Positions 1-7,822 of a stretch of 35,707 nt of DNA are shown here, piece by piece. Each line of letters starts with the position of its first letter. The first letter of the stretch is position 1. Origin of the DNA: a virus. The stretch spans positions 1-35,707 of IMG/VR virus record IMGVR_UViG_3300030333_004663; one strand, 5' to 3'. Both the position numbers and the translations under genes were made by a program. The notes under the pieces are model-generated. The model saw only the letters and a program-made list of their open reading frames with translations. It searched no databases and was not told where the DNA came from.

Positions 1-114
1 GCTCTAACTTTTTTTAATATAGAAAGAGATGCTGGTTCTGATACTATGGCAGAAGATGCAAAACTTATAGGAATAAAAATATTCTATACAGTAGATGATG
101 TCCACGAGGCGTAA
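1..114 (+). CDS. C-terminal end of a virion (tail or fibre) protein, partial
   Basis: The frame is open from the first base and ends in TAA at 112-114, giving 37 residues. The end (AEDAKLIGIKIFYTVDDVHEA) has the alternating pattern ..GDAKLxGIxIxYT.. that I associate with the C-terminal beta strand of tail or fibre surface proteins of marine phages. The next gene follows after 3 nt and has fibre-like features, so a virion surface role is likely. The N-terminal part is missing because the window is cut here. The family assignment is from memory. Confidence 0.6.
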   Translation, partial: ALTFFNIERDAGSDTMAEDAKLIGIKIFYTVDDVHEA

Positions 115-117
115 GCC

Positions 118-702
118 ATGGTAGGACCTACAACATTTGGTTATCAAAACTTAGGCTTCGGTGCAGGTGGTGCAGACGCTGGTCAATTAGAATTACTACG
201 AACACAAACTATATCAAGTAATGTATCAGCAGTAGAGTTTACTTCACTTCAAGAAAGTATATACAAAGTTCATTTGTTAACACTACATAAAGTAGAATCA
301 GATGCAGATAATAAAGCAATAGAAATAGGGCTTTCAAATGATAGTGGTAGTTCTTATGAAACTTCTAATTATCATTGGGCTTGGATGTATATGAAATCAA
401 ACGGTACATTTACAGAAAAAACAAATACAAGTGGTGGAGATTTTACAATAGTTCAAAATATAGGTAATAATACAGCAGAAAATTTTGGTGGCTATGTATA
501 TTTATATAACTTAGGTGAAAGTTCTCAATATTCAAATGTCACTTGGCACGGAACAGGAATGACACAAGACCCTGATTATATTTCAGTTTATGGTAGTGGT
601 ACATATCATGTTGCAGAAACAGTAAATGCTTTGCGTATAAAATTTTCAAGTGATAATGTTGCTAGTGGTGTATTTTCTTTATATGGAGTTAAAGGTATCT
701 AA
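118..702 (+). CDS. Fibre-like virion protein, first of three tandem paralogs
   Basis: 194 aa, rich in Ser, Asn, Gly and Tyr, with no membrane segment, as expected for a beta-rich phage fibre protein. It shares a scaffold with the two genes that follow: a start like LELLRTQTISSNVSAVEFTS, then YKVH, a Leu/Ile-rich strand followed by SNDSGSSYETSNYHWA, a central NNTAENFGGYVYLYN segment, and the end FSLYGVKGI. Similar proteins ending in xLYGVK are common beside tail genes of marine phages (from memory). The ATG lies 3 nt after the previous stop. It is slightly longer than its paralogs because of a Gly-rich N-terminal extension (TTFGYQNLGFGAGGADAG). Probable role: receptor contact or decoration of the tail tip. 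Confidence 0.6.
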   Translation: MVGPTTFGYQNLGFGAGGADAGQLELLRTQTISSNVSAVEFTSLQESIYKVHLLTLHKVESDADNKAIEIGLSNDSGSSYETSNYHWAWMYMKSNGTFTEKTNTSGGDFTIVQNIGNNTAENFGGYVYLYNLGESSQYSNVTWHGTGMTQDPDYISVYGSGTYHVAETVNALRIKFSSDNVASGVFSLYGVKGI

Positions 703-1223
703 TGGCAGGTAATTTAGAATTAATAAAAAATGCAACATCAAGTAGTAATGTTTCAAATGTTGATTTAACAAATGTGTTTTCTGCTGATTATGATGTTTAT
801 AAAGTTGTTTCACAAATAACAACAGACGTAGCTTTTCACGAAGTAGCAATGAGATTTTTTGATAGTGGTGGAAGTATAATAGACCAATCAGAATATAGAC
901 ATGCATTTCAAGAGTTAAGGTCATCAACTACTTTTGGCGAAGGTAAAAGTAACTCAACAGATAAAATTTATAGACCAATGAGAACAGGTAGTGGTGCTGC
1001 AGCAGTTGGAAGTAATGTTTTATATATTTTCAATCCTTATGACAGTTCTAGTTTTACTTTTACACAAATGCAAGTAGCTGCTTGGAGTTCAAGTACACCA
1101 CAAATGGGTGGACAAAAAGGTATAAATATTCACGAAGTAGCAGAAACAATTACAGGTTTTAGATATCTTGTTTCATCAGACAATATAACATATCATAATG
1201 TATCAGTATATGGAGTTAAATAA
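702..1223 (+). CDS. Fibre-like virion protein, second paralog
   Basis: 173 aa. The start overlaps the previous stop (TAATG), and the gene begins MAGNLELIKNATSSSNVSNV, parallel to LELLRTQTISSNVSAV in the gene before. Shared landmarks are DVYKVV near residue 31, a strand ending MRFFDSGGS, an ..SNVLYIFNPYDSSSF.. strand in the middle, HEVAETITGFRYLVSSDNI near the C-terminus and the end SVYGVK. No catalytic motif is visible. Translational coupling through overlapping stop and start suggests the three paralogs are made in a fixed order, perhaps as parts of one tip. Confidence 0.6.
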   Translation: MAGNLELIKNATSSSNVSNVDLTNVFSADYDVYKVVSQITTDVAFHEVAMRFFDSGGSIIDQSEYRHAFQELRSSTTFGEGKSNSTDKIYRPMRTGSGAAAVGSNVLYIFNPYDSSSFTFTQMQVAAWSSSTPQMGGQKGINIHEVAETITGFRYLVSSDNITYHNVSVYGVK

Positions 1224-1744
1224 TGGCAGGTAGTTTAATAAAAATACAAGAAGACTTAGTTACATCAGCAAAAGCAACTGTGACTTTAACAGGCATTGAT
1301 AGCACTTATGATGTATATAAAGTTGTAGGTTCAAATATAAAATCTGCATCAGATGATAAAGATTTACTTATGAGAGTTACTGCTAGTGGTACTGCACAAT
1401 CTACTTCTAACTATGATGAGGCAACAAAAAATATGAGAACTGACACAACTTATTCTAACAGTTATTTAACAAACATGGACAAATGGCAACCATTTTCTGC
1501 TTTAGGTAATGCAGCAGGAGAAAATGGAAATTTAATATGTTGGTTATATAATTTTAACGATTCAAATGAATATAGTTTTTGTACAAGAGAAAGTTTATAT
1601 CGTGTATCAGATTTAGAATTATTTGGTATGCAAGGTGGTGGAGTTTATACAGTAACAGAAGCACATGATGGAGTAAGTTTTTATTTAGAAAGTTCAACTA
1701 ATTTTACATCAGGAAATTTTACTTTATATGGTTTGAAGAAATAA
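1223..1744 (+). CDS. Fibre-like virion protein, third paralog
   Basis: 173 aa, the same length as its upstream neighbour and again joined by TAATG. It starts MAGSLIKIQEDLVTSAKATV, has STYDVYKVVGSNI near residue 27, then LLMRVTASGTAQSTSNYDEA, a NLICWLYNFNDSNEYSF strand, YTVTEAHDGVSFYLESSTNF and the end FTLYGLKK. It is clearly homologous to the two preceding proteins but strongly diverged, as expected for receptor-binding parts under diversifying selection. Function beyond virion surface is inference. Confidence 0.6.
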   Translation: MAGSLIKIQEDLVTSAKATVTLTGIDSTYDVYKVVGSNIKSASDDKDLLMRVTASGTAQSTSNYDEATKNMRTDTTYSNSYLTNMDKWQPFSALGNAAGENGNLICWLYNFNDSNEYSFCTRESLYRVSDLELFGMQGGGVYTVTEAHDGVSFYLESSTNFTSGNFTLYGLKK

Positions 1745-1768
1745 AATTATGGTAATATAGGAGATATT

Positions 1769-2071
1769 ATGGCAACAAAAGAAGAACTTCAAGTACAAGC
1801 AGACGCAGAAATAGAGGCAGCTAAACCTCTTAATAAATCAGTTAATGGTGTTGTGTCTGAATTTTCTGATGAAGATTATGCACAAGCTAAAATAGATTTA
1901 GGAAATTCTAAATGGAATGACCAACAGTTTGGCTACATTGATGCTAGACAATCAGCTTATCCATCTGTAACAGACCAATTAGATATGCAATATTGGGATG
2001 CTGTTAATGATACAACTACTTGGAAAGATGCAATAGCCAAAGTTAAATCAGATAATCCTAAACCTTCATAA
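1769..2071 (+). CDS. Small fibre-associated protein with YPSVTDQLD motif
   Basis: 100 aa, mostly helical and acidic. It has a clear ribosome binding site (GGAG at 1760-1763, 5 nt before ATG). The C-terminal half contains RQSAYPSVTDQLDMQYWDA followed by a Trp-rich helix ending in VKSDNPKPS. The YPxxxDQLDxxY motif is typical of small proteins encoded just after tail fibres in many phages, some of which are described as fibre assembly proteins; which applies here is unknown. It is the last gene before an apparent internal promoter. Confidence 0.55.
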   Translation: MATKEELQVQADAEIEAAKPLNKSVNGVVSEFSDEDYAQAKIDLGNSKWNDQQFGYIDARQSAYPSVTDQLDMQYWDAVNDTTTWKDAIAKVKSDNPKPS

Positions 2072-2077
2072 CTAATA

Positions 2078-2086
2078 TGATATAAT
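2078..2086 (+). promoter_or_regulatory. Extended -10 promoter for a leaderless transcript
   Basis: TGATATAAT is a perfect extended -10 box (TG at 2078-2079, TATAAT at 2081-2086). Exactly 7 nt follow before ATG at 2094, so transcription should begin at or next to the start codon. No Shine-Dalgarno sequence precedes that ATG. No convincing -35 box is visible, which is usual for extended -10 promoters. It would start the lysis and secretion block separately from the fibre genes. Confidence 0.5.
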
Positions 2087-2093
2087 CCGCTTT

Positions 2094-2243
2094 ATGGATT
2101 TTGTATTATTTTTTTTATTAGGTTATTGTTCAAGAGATATTTTTGATTATATAAAATCTATTGTTAATAATTCTAATTTTGATAAAGAATTTAAAGATAT
2201 TATTGAGTTAGATGCCGAATGGAATTCTGATGACCTCCCCTAA
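2094..2243 (+). CDS. Small membrane-anchored protein (49 aa)
   Basis: ATG at 2094 lies directly after the extended -10 box, with no ribosome binding site, so it appears leaderless. Residues 2-11 (DFVLFFLLGY) form a short hydrophobic N-terminal segment, too short to be a sure membrane span; the rest is helical and acidic (NSNFDKEFKDIIELDAEW). The stop at 2241-2243 overlaps the next start. Sitting first in a block of membrane and lysis genes, it could be a holin accessory or antiholin, but nothing in the sequence proves this. Confidence 0.5.
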   Translation: MDFVLFFLLGYCSRDIFDYIKSIVNNSNFDKEFKDIIELDAEWNSDDLP

Positions 2244-2421
2244 CGGCAATGGGTTTACTCAAAAAGAAATGCTTACTTTAATATTGGAAGGACAAAAAAC
2301 TATTAATAAACGTATAGATGAATTACATGAAAAGGTTAATCAGAAAATATCAAGACAAGAGCTATCTGGTTGGTTAGTTGCAATCTCGGCACTGGTGGTG
2401 TTAATCAATAATTTAATGTGA
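2230..2421 (+). CDS. XhlA-like coiled-coil membrane protein, holin accessory candidate
   Basis: 63 aa from ATG 2230; an in-frame ATG at 2212 would add six residues. Residues about 15-40 (KEMLTLILEGQKTINKRIDE and following) are a charged amphipathic helix, and residues 45-63 (ELSGWLVAISALVVLINNLM) are one C-terminal membrane span. This helix-then-TM plan is that of haemolysin XhlA-type phage proteins that work with holins. The gene lies 1.6 kb upstream of a two-span holin candidate. Its last bases overlap the GTG start of the next gene. Family placement rests on architecture only. Confidence 0.5.
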   Translation: MTSPNGNGFTQKEMLTLILEGQKTINKRIDELHEKVNQKISRQELSGWLVAISALVVLINNLM

Positions 2422-4052
2422 ATAAGTTTGCTGCATTAATTGCAGCTTTTCTACTTGTAACATACCCTGTAATTGCACAAGATGTACCTTATGAAGTTAC
2501 AGTTAATGAGGCTTTTGAAGATAGCACATATGAAGAAGGCCTTACTGTTAGTGGAGGTAATAGTCCTGCATTTATTTATTGTAATGAACAAAATCAATAT
2601 GGAACTACAGGTTGTGCATTAGCTATACAAAGTGGCACTTATGTCTTTGAATTTTCAGAAGATGTATATGAAGTAGGGTTTTTAATAGGTGCAGTTAACC
2701 AAGCTTATAGTGTTAAGTATTATTATTCAGATGATACAGATGAAACTGTAAACAAATCAGGTCAAGATAACTCTAATTTTTCTACTATGTATGATGAATT
2801 TTATAAATCATTTACAGATTATAATAATGATGAAGCTAACACAGATAAGTTTATTACTAAGTTTGAAGTTACATTATCTGACATATCTGTATTAGATACA
2901 TTATACTGGCAATATGCTGATATACCTGTTACAACAACATCTAGTACGACAACAACTACTACCACAACAACAACGACAACGTTACCTAAGGCGGAAGATG
3001 TGGTCGAAGATGGTATCACTACGTATTTGGCTTGGGACGAAAATGGATGTGAACACCCAAATAATCCTTTATCGTATAAACAATATTTGGAAGCCATAGA
3101 AAGTGGAGATTGGTTTGGTTATCAGCCCGATGATTGCACTGATATACCTGATGTTATTGTTGATATTGTCGAAACCGAAGAAATAGATGATGAGCTGGAC
3201 GAAGAGATACCTGAAGATGACACCTTCACAGAGGAAATTATTGAAGAAGAAGTTATTGAACTCACAGAAGAAGAGATAGCTGCTATTGAAGCAGAAGAAG
3301 AACGTCTCCTCCAAGAGCAACTTGATGCTGAAAAGAAAGAAGAAATCTTATTAGAGCTTGAAGATACTCCTATTACTGAAGATTTATCTGAAGAAGAAGT
3401 TGAAGAATTAGTTGAAGCTATTAAAGAAATAGAAGAGACTATTGAAATTATTGAAGTTGAAGAAGACGTTATAGATATTCCTGAAGTTATTATAATAGAA
3501 ATAGAGGAGGTAGAAGATGAACCTATTGATGTGGTGGAAACTGAAGAAGTGGTCGAGGAAGTTTTGGTTGAGCCAGTACAGGAAATTATTGAAGAAAAAC
3601 CTGTAGAAGAATATACTGAAGAAGATATAGAGATAGTTCAAGCTGTTGTTGAGGAGGCCATAGAAGATGTTGAAGACCTTACACCAGAGCAAGTTGAAGT
3701 TGTTGCTGAGGTATTACAAGTTGAAACTGAAGATGTTGCTATTATTGCAGAAGCTGTTAAATCAGACGAAGTAGTAGCTGAAGCTGTAGAAGTATTCGTA
3801 GAACGTGCTGTAGAAAATGCAGATGTAGAAAACTACACTCTTGCTGATGTAGTTACAGAAATACAGTTTGAACAATTTTTAGAAGACCCATTAGAAGTAA
3901 TACTAGATATTGACATACAAGATATAAACATTACTGACATAGGTAGTGACATGACTACTGACCAAAAGGAAAAAGCTCAAGAAGTTGTAGTCCCAGTTAT
4001 TTTGACTAGAATAGCAACAATGGCAAGTTTTATGTTTAGGAAAACATTATGA
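2418..4052 (+). CDS. Large acidic secreted protein with poly-Thr linker
   Basis: 544 aa, GTG start overlapping the previous TGA. Residues 1-20 (MNKFAALIAAFLLVTYPVIA) are a textbook signal peptide. Residues 21-170 form a beta-rich domain with two Cys (in YCNEQNQYGTTGCA) and many Tyr and Asp. Residues about 172-190 are a nearly pure Thr run, encoded by ACN repeats at 2929-2980. Then a short segment with two further Cys (ENGCEHPNNP..PDDCTDIPD), followed from about residue 235 to 500 by an extreme Glu/Val/Ile-rich region, probably a long acidic helix or coiled coil. The C-terminus changes to VILTRIATMASFMFRK, positive and hydrophobic. No enzyme motif is seen. It may be exported during infection or sit on the virion; poly-Thr linkers are frequent in secreted actinobacterial proteins. 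Confidence 0.65.
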   Translation: MNKFAALIAAFLLVTYPVIAQDVPYEVTVNEAFEDSTYEEGLTVSGGNSPAFIYCNEQNQYGTTGCALAIQSGTYVFEFSEDVYEVGFLIGAVNQAYSVKYYYSDDTDETVNKSGQDNSNFSTMYDEFYKSFTDYNNDEANTDKFITKFEVTLSDISVLDTLYWQYADIPVTTTSSTTTTTTTTTTTTLPKAEDVVEDGITTYLAWDENGCEHPNNPLSYKQYLEAIESGDWFGYQPDDCTDIPDVIVDIVETEEIDDELDEEIPEDDTFTEEIIEEEVIELTEEEIAAIEAEEERLLQEQLDAEKKEEILLELEDTPITEDLSEEEVEELVEAIKEIEETIEIIEVEEDVIDIPEVIIIEIEEVEDEPIDVVETEEVVEEVLVEPVQEIIEEKPVEEYTEEDIEIVQAVVEEAIEDVEDLTPEQVEVVAEVLQVETEDVAIIAEAVKSDEVVAEAVEVFVERAVENADVENYTLADVVTEIQFEQFLEDPLEVILDIDIQDINITDIGSDMTTDQKEKAQEVVVPVILTRIATMASFMFRKTL

Positions 4053-4264
4053 TTAAAAAAATTTGGAATTGGTTTATAACAATAATTAAAGAAACATTAA
4101 ACCTTAGCTGGACATTAGTCGGTTTGGTTATTGCGACCCTAACGCTAACTGGTAGTGCCCAGCAGATTACAGGTCTTGCGACTATAATAACATTAGTAGT
4201 CTGGTTGTTAACCATAGGTTTTAGAAAAGATAAACCTGATAACAAAGGAAAAGTGAGTAGATAA
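4049..4264 (+). CDS. Two-span membrane protein, holin candidate
   Basis: 71 aa, ATGA overlap with the preceding stop. Two hydrophobic segments are visible: residues about 19-35 (LSWTLVGLVIATLTLTG) and 41-58 (ITGLATIITLVVWLLTIG), with a short turn containing SAQQ and a positively charged C-terminus (FRKDKPDNKGKVSR). Size, two spans and a basic tail fit a class II holin. It lies just before a DUF5675 gene and after an XhlA-like gene, consistent with a lysis block. No specific family signature is recognised. Confidence 0.5.
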   Translation: MIKKIWNWFITIIKETLNLSWTLVGLVIATLTLTGSAQQITGLATIITLVVWLLTIGFRKDKPDNKGKVSR

Positions 4265-4302
4265 TGGACTGTTGTGGTAGCGGTTGTTGCGGCGGAAGCT
4301 AA
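4264..4302 (+). CDS. 12-residue Cys/Gly peptide
   Basis: MDCCGSGCCGGS, start joined to the upstream stop by TAATG and its own stop joined to the next start by TAATG. Four Cys in 12 residues could bind metal or form disulfides. The overlap at both ends and the conserved junction style of this virus favour real translation, although the length is minimal. I have a memory of similar CCGxGCCG mini-proteins in marine phages but cannot check it. Confidence 0.4.
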   Translation: MDCCGSGCCGGS

Positions 4303-4403
4303 TGTGCATGGTAACACAAGAGGTGGATGGGTCATTTATACAGATTTGTAATTGTAAATACGGAAGCGAGAGTTGTAATGGAATTAGAAGTACTAAGATT
4401 TAG
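4302..4403 (+). CDS. Small Cys-rich protein (33 aa)
   Basis: Starts by TAATG after the 12-residue peptide and ends with TAG inside the beginning of the DUF5675 gene (26-nt overlap in another frame). It has four Cys: C2, and C16, C18 and C25 in QICNCKYGSESC, suggesting a small metal site. No family is recognised. Its reality rests on start-stop coupling and the Cys pattern. Confidence 0.4.
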   Translation: MCMVTQEVDGSFIQICNCKYGSESCNGIRSTKI

Positions 4404-4962
4404 TTCACAAAAAGATTCAACATCTGGAATTTTATTTGATGTTGTTAATGGTAAAAGAAATTTTCTTTGCTATACATTAGAAGATGAACAACGTGACGTA
4501 AAAGTCTGGGGTGAAACAAGAATTCCTGCTGGTAAATATAAACTTTCATTAAGAAAAGAAGGTGGATTTCATACAAGATATCAAGCTAAGTATGGCAATA
4601 TGCACCAAGGTATGATACATGTTAATGATGTACCAGGATTTCAATATATCTTATGGCATACGGGTAATACTGATGAAAATACTGCAGGTTGTTTACTGTT
4701 AGGAGATTCACAAACTAGTAACCTTGTGCAAAAAGATGGATTTGTAGGGTCTAGTGTTAATGCTTATAAAATAGTTTATCCTTATGTAGCAGCAGCTATA
4801 CAACAAAGTGATGTATGGGTGACATATATAGACTACGATGGAACTATCAATAGTAATGACACAGATAATGTACAGACCAATGACATATTAGAAAAGCTAG
4901 AAGAGATAAGTGGAGAAATTCAGGTAGTTGGTGCTAAACTTGATAAGAAAGTTATTTTATAA
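4378..4962 (+). CDS. DUF5675 family protein, probable lysis-associated
   Basis: 194 aa from ATG 4378 (MELEVLRFSSQ), preceded by GCGAGAG; an in-frame ATG at 4327 would add 17 residues not typical of the family. The core matches DUF5675 as I know it: CYTLEDEQRDVKVWGETRIP near residue 40, AGKYKLSLRKEGG, a HQGMIHVNDVPGFQYILWH block with HTGNTDENTAGCLLLG. The conserved HxGNxxxxTxGC pattern resembles L,D-transpeptidase-like His/Cys centres, so cell wall work is plausible, but biochemical function of the family is not settled. The C-terminal 40 residues are a helical extension (DILEKLEEISGEIQVVGAKL). Position between two holin candidates supports a lysis role. Confidence 0.65.
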   Translation: MELEVLRFSSQKDSTSGILFDVVNGKRNFLCYTLEDEQRDVKVWGETRIPAGKYKLSLRKEGGFHTRYQAKYGNMHQGMIHVNDVPGFQYILWHTGNTDENTAGCLLLGDSQTSNLVQKDGFVGSSVNAYKIVYPYVAAAIQQSDVWVTYIDYDGTINSNDTDNVQTNDILEKLEEISGEIQVVGAKLDKKVIL

Positions 4963-6968
4963 TGAGAGAAATTAAACGTATTGCTAAGTTTGGATTTGAT
5001 AATAAATCAGTTTTTAATTTGGAAGATACTCCTGACGACAGTGACCTTCCTGAGGATATGGGTAAAAATGTAGATGATACACCTTTAAGACAAGAAACTA
5101 AAGCTGAAGCACGACAAAAAGTAATTGATAAATTACGTGCAGGTAAAGATGCCAATGTAAGCGATGTTTTTTCTCCAACTACAACACCTAAAGCAACAAC
5201 GCTGCATGTGAAAAAAGAAACAACAACCGATTTTGGTTTTAAAGATACAAAGATAATAGACACAGGTCAACCACTTGATACTACATCTGCTAAAAATTTG
5301 TTAAGTGAATATGATGCAAGAATTCAATTAGCTGAAGAAGTTTTACAATATACGGACCCAGATACTAAAGAAAAAGTTCTAGGTACTAGTGATATTGGTA
5401 TAGATACGGGAAATGTTATTGGTAGTGAAGATATAACAATAGAATCAAAAGACAAATGGATAGCTGAATTAGATGAAGCAACACAAGCTAAAGCTGATTA
5501 TATTGCTGAGATAAATAGAAAATCTGGTTGGGTTGGAGCTGATGATTTAATTGATTTAGAAACAGAAAAGAAACTTAGACATCAAGCATTTACTACTGGA
5601 GTAATAAGTGATTTAAATACTGATAAGCCTGAAGATATTGCAGCTATGGTTAATATGAAAAATACTGGAGAATTTACTCCTGAAGAATTAAGAGTTGCCG
5701 CTGGTCATGGTAGTGTAGCAAATGAAGCACTTGAACTTAATACAAAAGGAATACCTGTACAAGTTGGAAGAGATGTTAGGTTTGCTTTATCTACAGTTGA
5801 AGACCATCAATCTGGCTGGCAACCAGAAAAATCAAGTGTAGCCCGTGATATGCATGTAGAACAAATGGGAGTAGGTAACTTTCATGAAACTACTCTAGAA
5901 GAACGTGCTGCTGTATCTGGTGTTGAAGCACAATATGAATGGATAGAAGACCCAGATACTGGTAAAAAGAAAAGAACTCTTATTGCACCAGATTTAGGTG
6001 GTGGTGGTCCAAAACTTGGTGGTATGGGTGGTCAAGATTATAAGTTAAGTTCTAAAATGGCTGCGTTAGTACAAGGATTTGGTATTCCTCCAGGTGCACG
6101 AACTAGAAGTGGAATGGTATATGGTCAAGAAAAATGGACAGCTGAACAACCAAAGTTTAGTATTAAAGATTGGGAAGATGCAGCTAGTCAACATTTTGGT
6201 GGAAAAAGAACACAAGGATATTTATCATATATGGAAGCAGCTTTAACACCTAGTATTGATAGCGGTAGTGTAGGTCTTAATGTACTTGATAGTCCACAAA
6301 TGAAAGAATTAAGAACTATTCATAATACAATTATAAATAATGCAGTATATCGTAATGTTATTAAAAAAGATATATTAGCTTCCGCTGCTGGACAACCTGG
6401 GTATGGTCATAGAACTGATTGGAAACATGGTATTGATAGTCAAAAACCTAAAACTGATGTTACTAAAAAAATGACTGAAGCTTATTTCAGAGGAGATTTT
6501 GGAGAATCACCTATACGTAACCTACACTCAGCAGAAGTAATGGGTGTTAGTAATTTGAGAGGTATTAACGTACCGTTAGAAAATCCTACTCAAACATACT
6601 TTGACTCACACAGAAGTATATATGATGATGTAGTATTTAGTGGTGCTTTAGGTAGCGGCGATGCGACGAAGAATGCACGTGTTGCTTTTGCTGGGGCAGG
6701 TTTAGCTGAAAAACCGATTCTTCAAGGTGATTTATCTTCAGGAACAGTTGTGCCAAATCCAGAATCAAGTAGTAATAGATTAGCTGATGGTAGAAACAAT
6801 ACACAATTTCCTAGAAAAGAAGATGTTTCTAGTGCAAGAGATGCTACAATAAGAAGGAACATATTAAAATTTAAAGGTGGTCATAGATTTATACCAGGAG
6901 CAATAGCTTTAAAAGGTATAATAGGATTACATAAAGGTAGTGGTGGAAGTGGACAATTTAGTAAATAA
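4962..6968 (+). CDS. Large protein of unknown function, probably virion-associated
   Basis: 668 aa, start by TAATG. Residues 1-90 are acidic and disordered-looking; the middle contains KKLRHQAFTTGVIS, a Gly-rich stretch (LGGGGPKLGGMGGQDYKLSS) near residue 350, and RTQGYLSYMEAALTPSIDSG; the C-terminus is basic (RRNILKFKGGHRFIPG). No signal peptide and no recognised catalytic motif. Lying among late rightward genes after the lysis block and before the small basic cassette, a virion or maturation role is inferred. The last 29 nt overlap the next gene. Confidence 0.55.
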   Translation: MREIKRIAKFGFDNKSVFNLEDTPDDSDLPEDMGKNVDDTPLRQETKAEARQKVIDKLRAGKDANVSDVFSPTTTPKATTLHVKKETTTDFGFKDTKIIDTGQPLDTTSAKNLLSEYDARIQLAEEVLQYTDPDTKEKVLGTSDIGIDTGNVIGSEDITIESKDKWIAELDEATQAKADYIAEINRKSGWVGADDLIDLETEKKLRHQAFTTGVISDLNTDKPEDIAAMVNMKNTGEFTPEELRVAAGHGSVANEALELNTKGIPVQVGRDVRFALSTVEDHQSGWQPEKSSVARDMHVEQMGVGNFHETTLEERAAVSGVEAQYEWIEDPDTGKKKRTLIAPDLGGGGPKLGGMGGQDYKLSSKMAALVQGFGIPPGARTRSGMVYGQEKWTAEQPKFSIKDWEDAASQHFGGKRTQGYLSYMEAALTPSIDSGSVGLNVLDSPQMKELRTIHNTIINNAVYRNVIKKDILASAAGQPGYGHRTDWKHGIDSQKPKTDVTKKMTEAYFRGDFGESPIRNLHSAEVMGVSNLRGINVPLENPTQTYFDSHRSIYDDVVFSGALGSGDATKNARVAFAGAGLAEKPILQGDLSSGTVVPNPESSSNRLADGRNNTQFPRKEDVSSARDATIRRNILKFKGGHRFIPGAIALKGIIGLHKGSGGSGQFSK

Positions 6969-7245
6969 ATTTAAACGAAAAAGAAACTCTGATGGGACGT
7001 TCAAGAAGGATGTGGCGTGGACCCCTTGGAATGAAGCATGGAGTTATAAAATGAGTGATGACTTAAAAGATATGTTAGAGCGTACTGCTTGGACATTCAT
7101 TGAAGCATTTATCGGAGCGTTAACAGTTGCTCCATTAGTTGGTGTAGAAGCTGAAACACTTCAGTTAGCTGCACTTGCTGGTGGTGGTGCTGCATTAGCA
7201 GTTATTAAAACATACGCTAAGAAACAAATTACAAAGAATAGCTAA
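6940..7245 (+). CDS. r1t-like holin
   Basis: 101 aa if it begins at GTG 6940; GTG codons at 6943 and 6949 and ATG 7051 are alternatives, and no strong ribosome binding site decides. Residues about 48-90 read ERTAWTFIEAFIGALTVAPL, a Val-Glu-Ala-Glu turn, then AALAGGGAALAVIKTYAKK: two membrane spans with small residues at the second, as in the phage r1t holin family. The N-terminus is basic (NKFKRKRNSDGTFKKD). It is the second holin candidate in the window, 2.7 kb after the first. Confidence 0.6.
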   Translation: MVEVDNLVNKFKRKRNSDGTFKKDVAWTPWNEAWSYKMSDDLKDMLERTAWTFIEAFIGALTVAPLVGVEAETLQLAALAGGGAALAVIKTYAKKQITKNS

Positions 7246-7439
7246 TGGCTAATACAACTAAACATATAGAAGGTGTTGGTAATCAAAAAAAGGCATTTAA
7301 AAAGCTTATAACAACACCTCCATATAAACAACCTGTACCAGAACGTACGAAACGTGCTATAAAAAAACAAAAAGGCTATGTTTCTTCATATTTGGATTTA
7401 AGTGTTAATACTCCTGGTAAGTATGGAGTTGATTACTAA
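7245..7439 (+). CDS. Small basic protein with C-terminal PGKYGVDY tag, copy 1
   Basis: 64 aa, TAATG start. Very basic (many Lys). It begins MANTTKHIEGVGNQKKAF, parallel to MAKGTKKIEGGGKPKD in the next gene, and ends DLSVNTPGKYGVDY. The same last 14 residues occur in the next two proteins, while the middle parts differ. Probably a small virion or DNA-binding component; the shared tail suggests a common docking partner. No known family. Confidence 0.6.
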   Translation: MANTTKHIEGVGNQKKAFKKLITTPPYKQPVPERTKRAIKKQKGYVSSYLDLSVNTPGKYGVDY

Positions 7440-7822
7440 TGGCTAAAGGAACTAAAAAAATTGAGGGTGGTGGAAAACCTAAAGATAATAAAGTTTGGCA
7501 TGATAAAGGTGGTAAAAATTTTGAATGGCAACCAGTAGATTCCCCAAATAAAGCACTTACTACAGCTAAATCAGGATATAGCCCTCCTGGTAGTAAATCA
7601 TATATTTTGGGATGGGTTAGCGAAGGTACTTCATTTGTTCAAGAAGGAAAAGGTACAAGTCATTGGATGTCTAAAGATTATAATTCGTGGATGAGAACAG
7701 CTGCTTACCATGCAATGAAAGATGCGTACAAACACTTTCAAAAACCAGCTCCGCCAAACACATACTTTCCTCGTCCAGATTTAAGTGTTAATACTCCAGG
7801 TAAGTACGGAGTTGATTACTAA
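7439..7822 (+). CDS. Basic protein with C-terminal PGKYGVDY tag, copy 2
   Basis: 127 aa, TAATG start. N-terminus MAKGTKKIEGGGKPKDNKV is related to the previous protein; the middle is aromatic and basic (WHDKGGKNFEWQPVD, SKSYILGWVSEGTS, SHWMSKDYNSWMRTAAYHAM). The end is DLSVNTPGKYGVDY, identical to the previous protein over 14 residues. No enzyme motif. Confidence 0.6.
   Translation: MAKGTKKIEGGGKPKDNKVWHDKGGKNFEWQPVDSPNKALTTAKSGYSPPGSKSYILGWVSEGTSFVQEGKGTSHWMSKDYNSWMRTAAYHAMKDAYKHFQKPAPPNTYFPRPDLSVNTPGKYGVDY

Noticed and set aside
2929-2985. ACA/ACT repeat as possible CRISPR or microsatellite
   Set aside because: It is an in-frame Thr codon run inside the secreted protein; no spacers.
2819-3692. 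Several leftward frames opposite the acidic protein
   Set aside because: They are poly-Val or Phe/Asn-rich translations of the antisense of Thr and Glu repeats.
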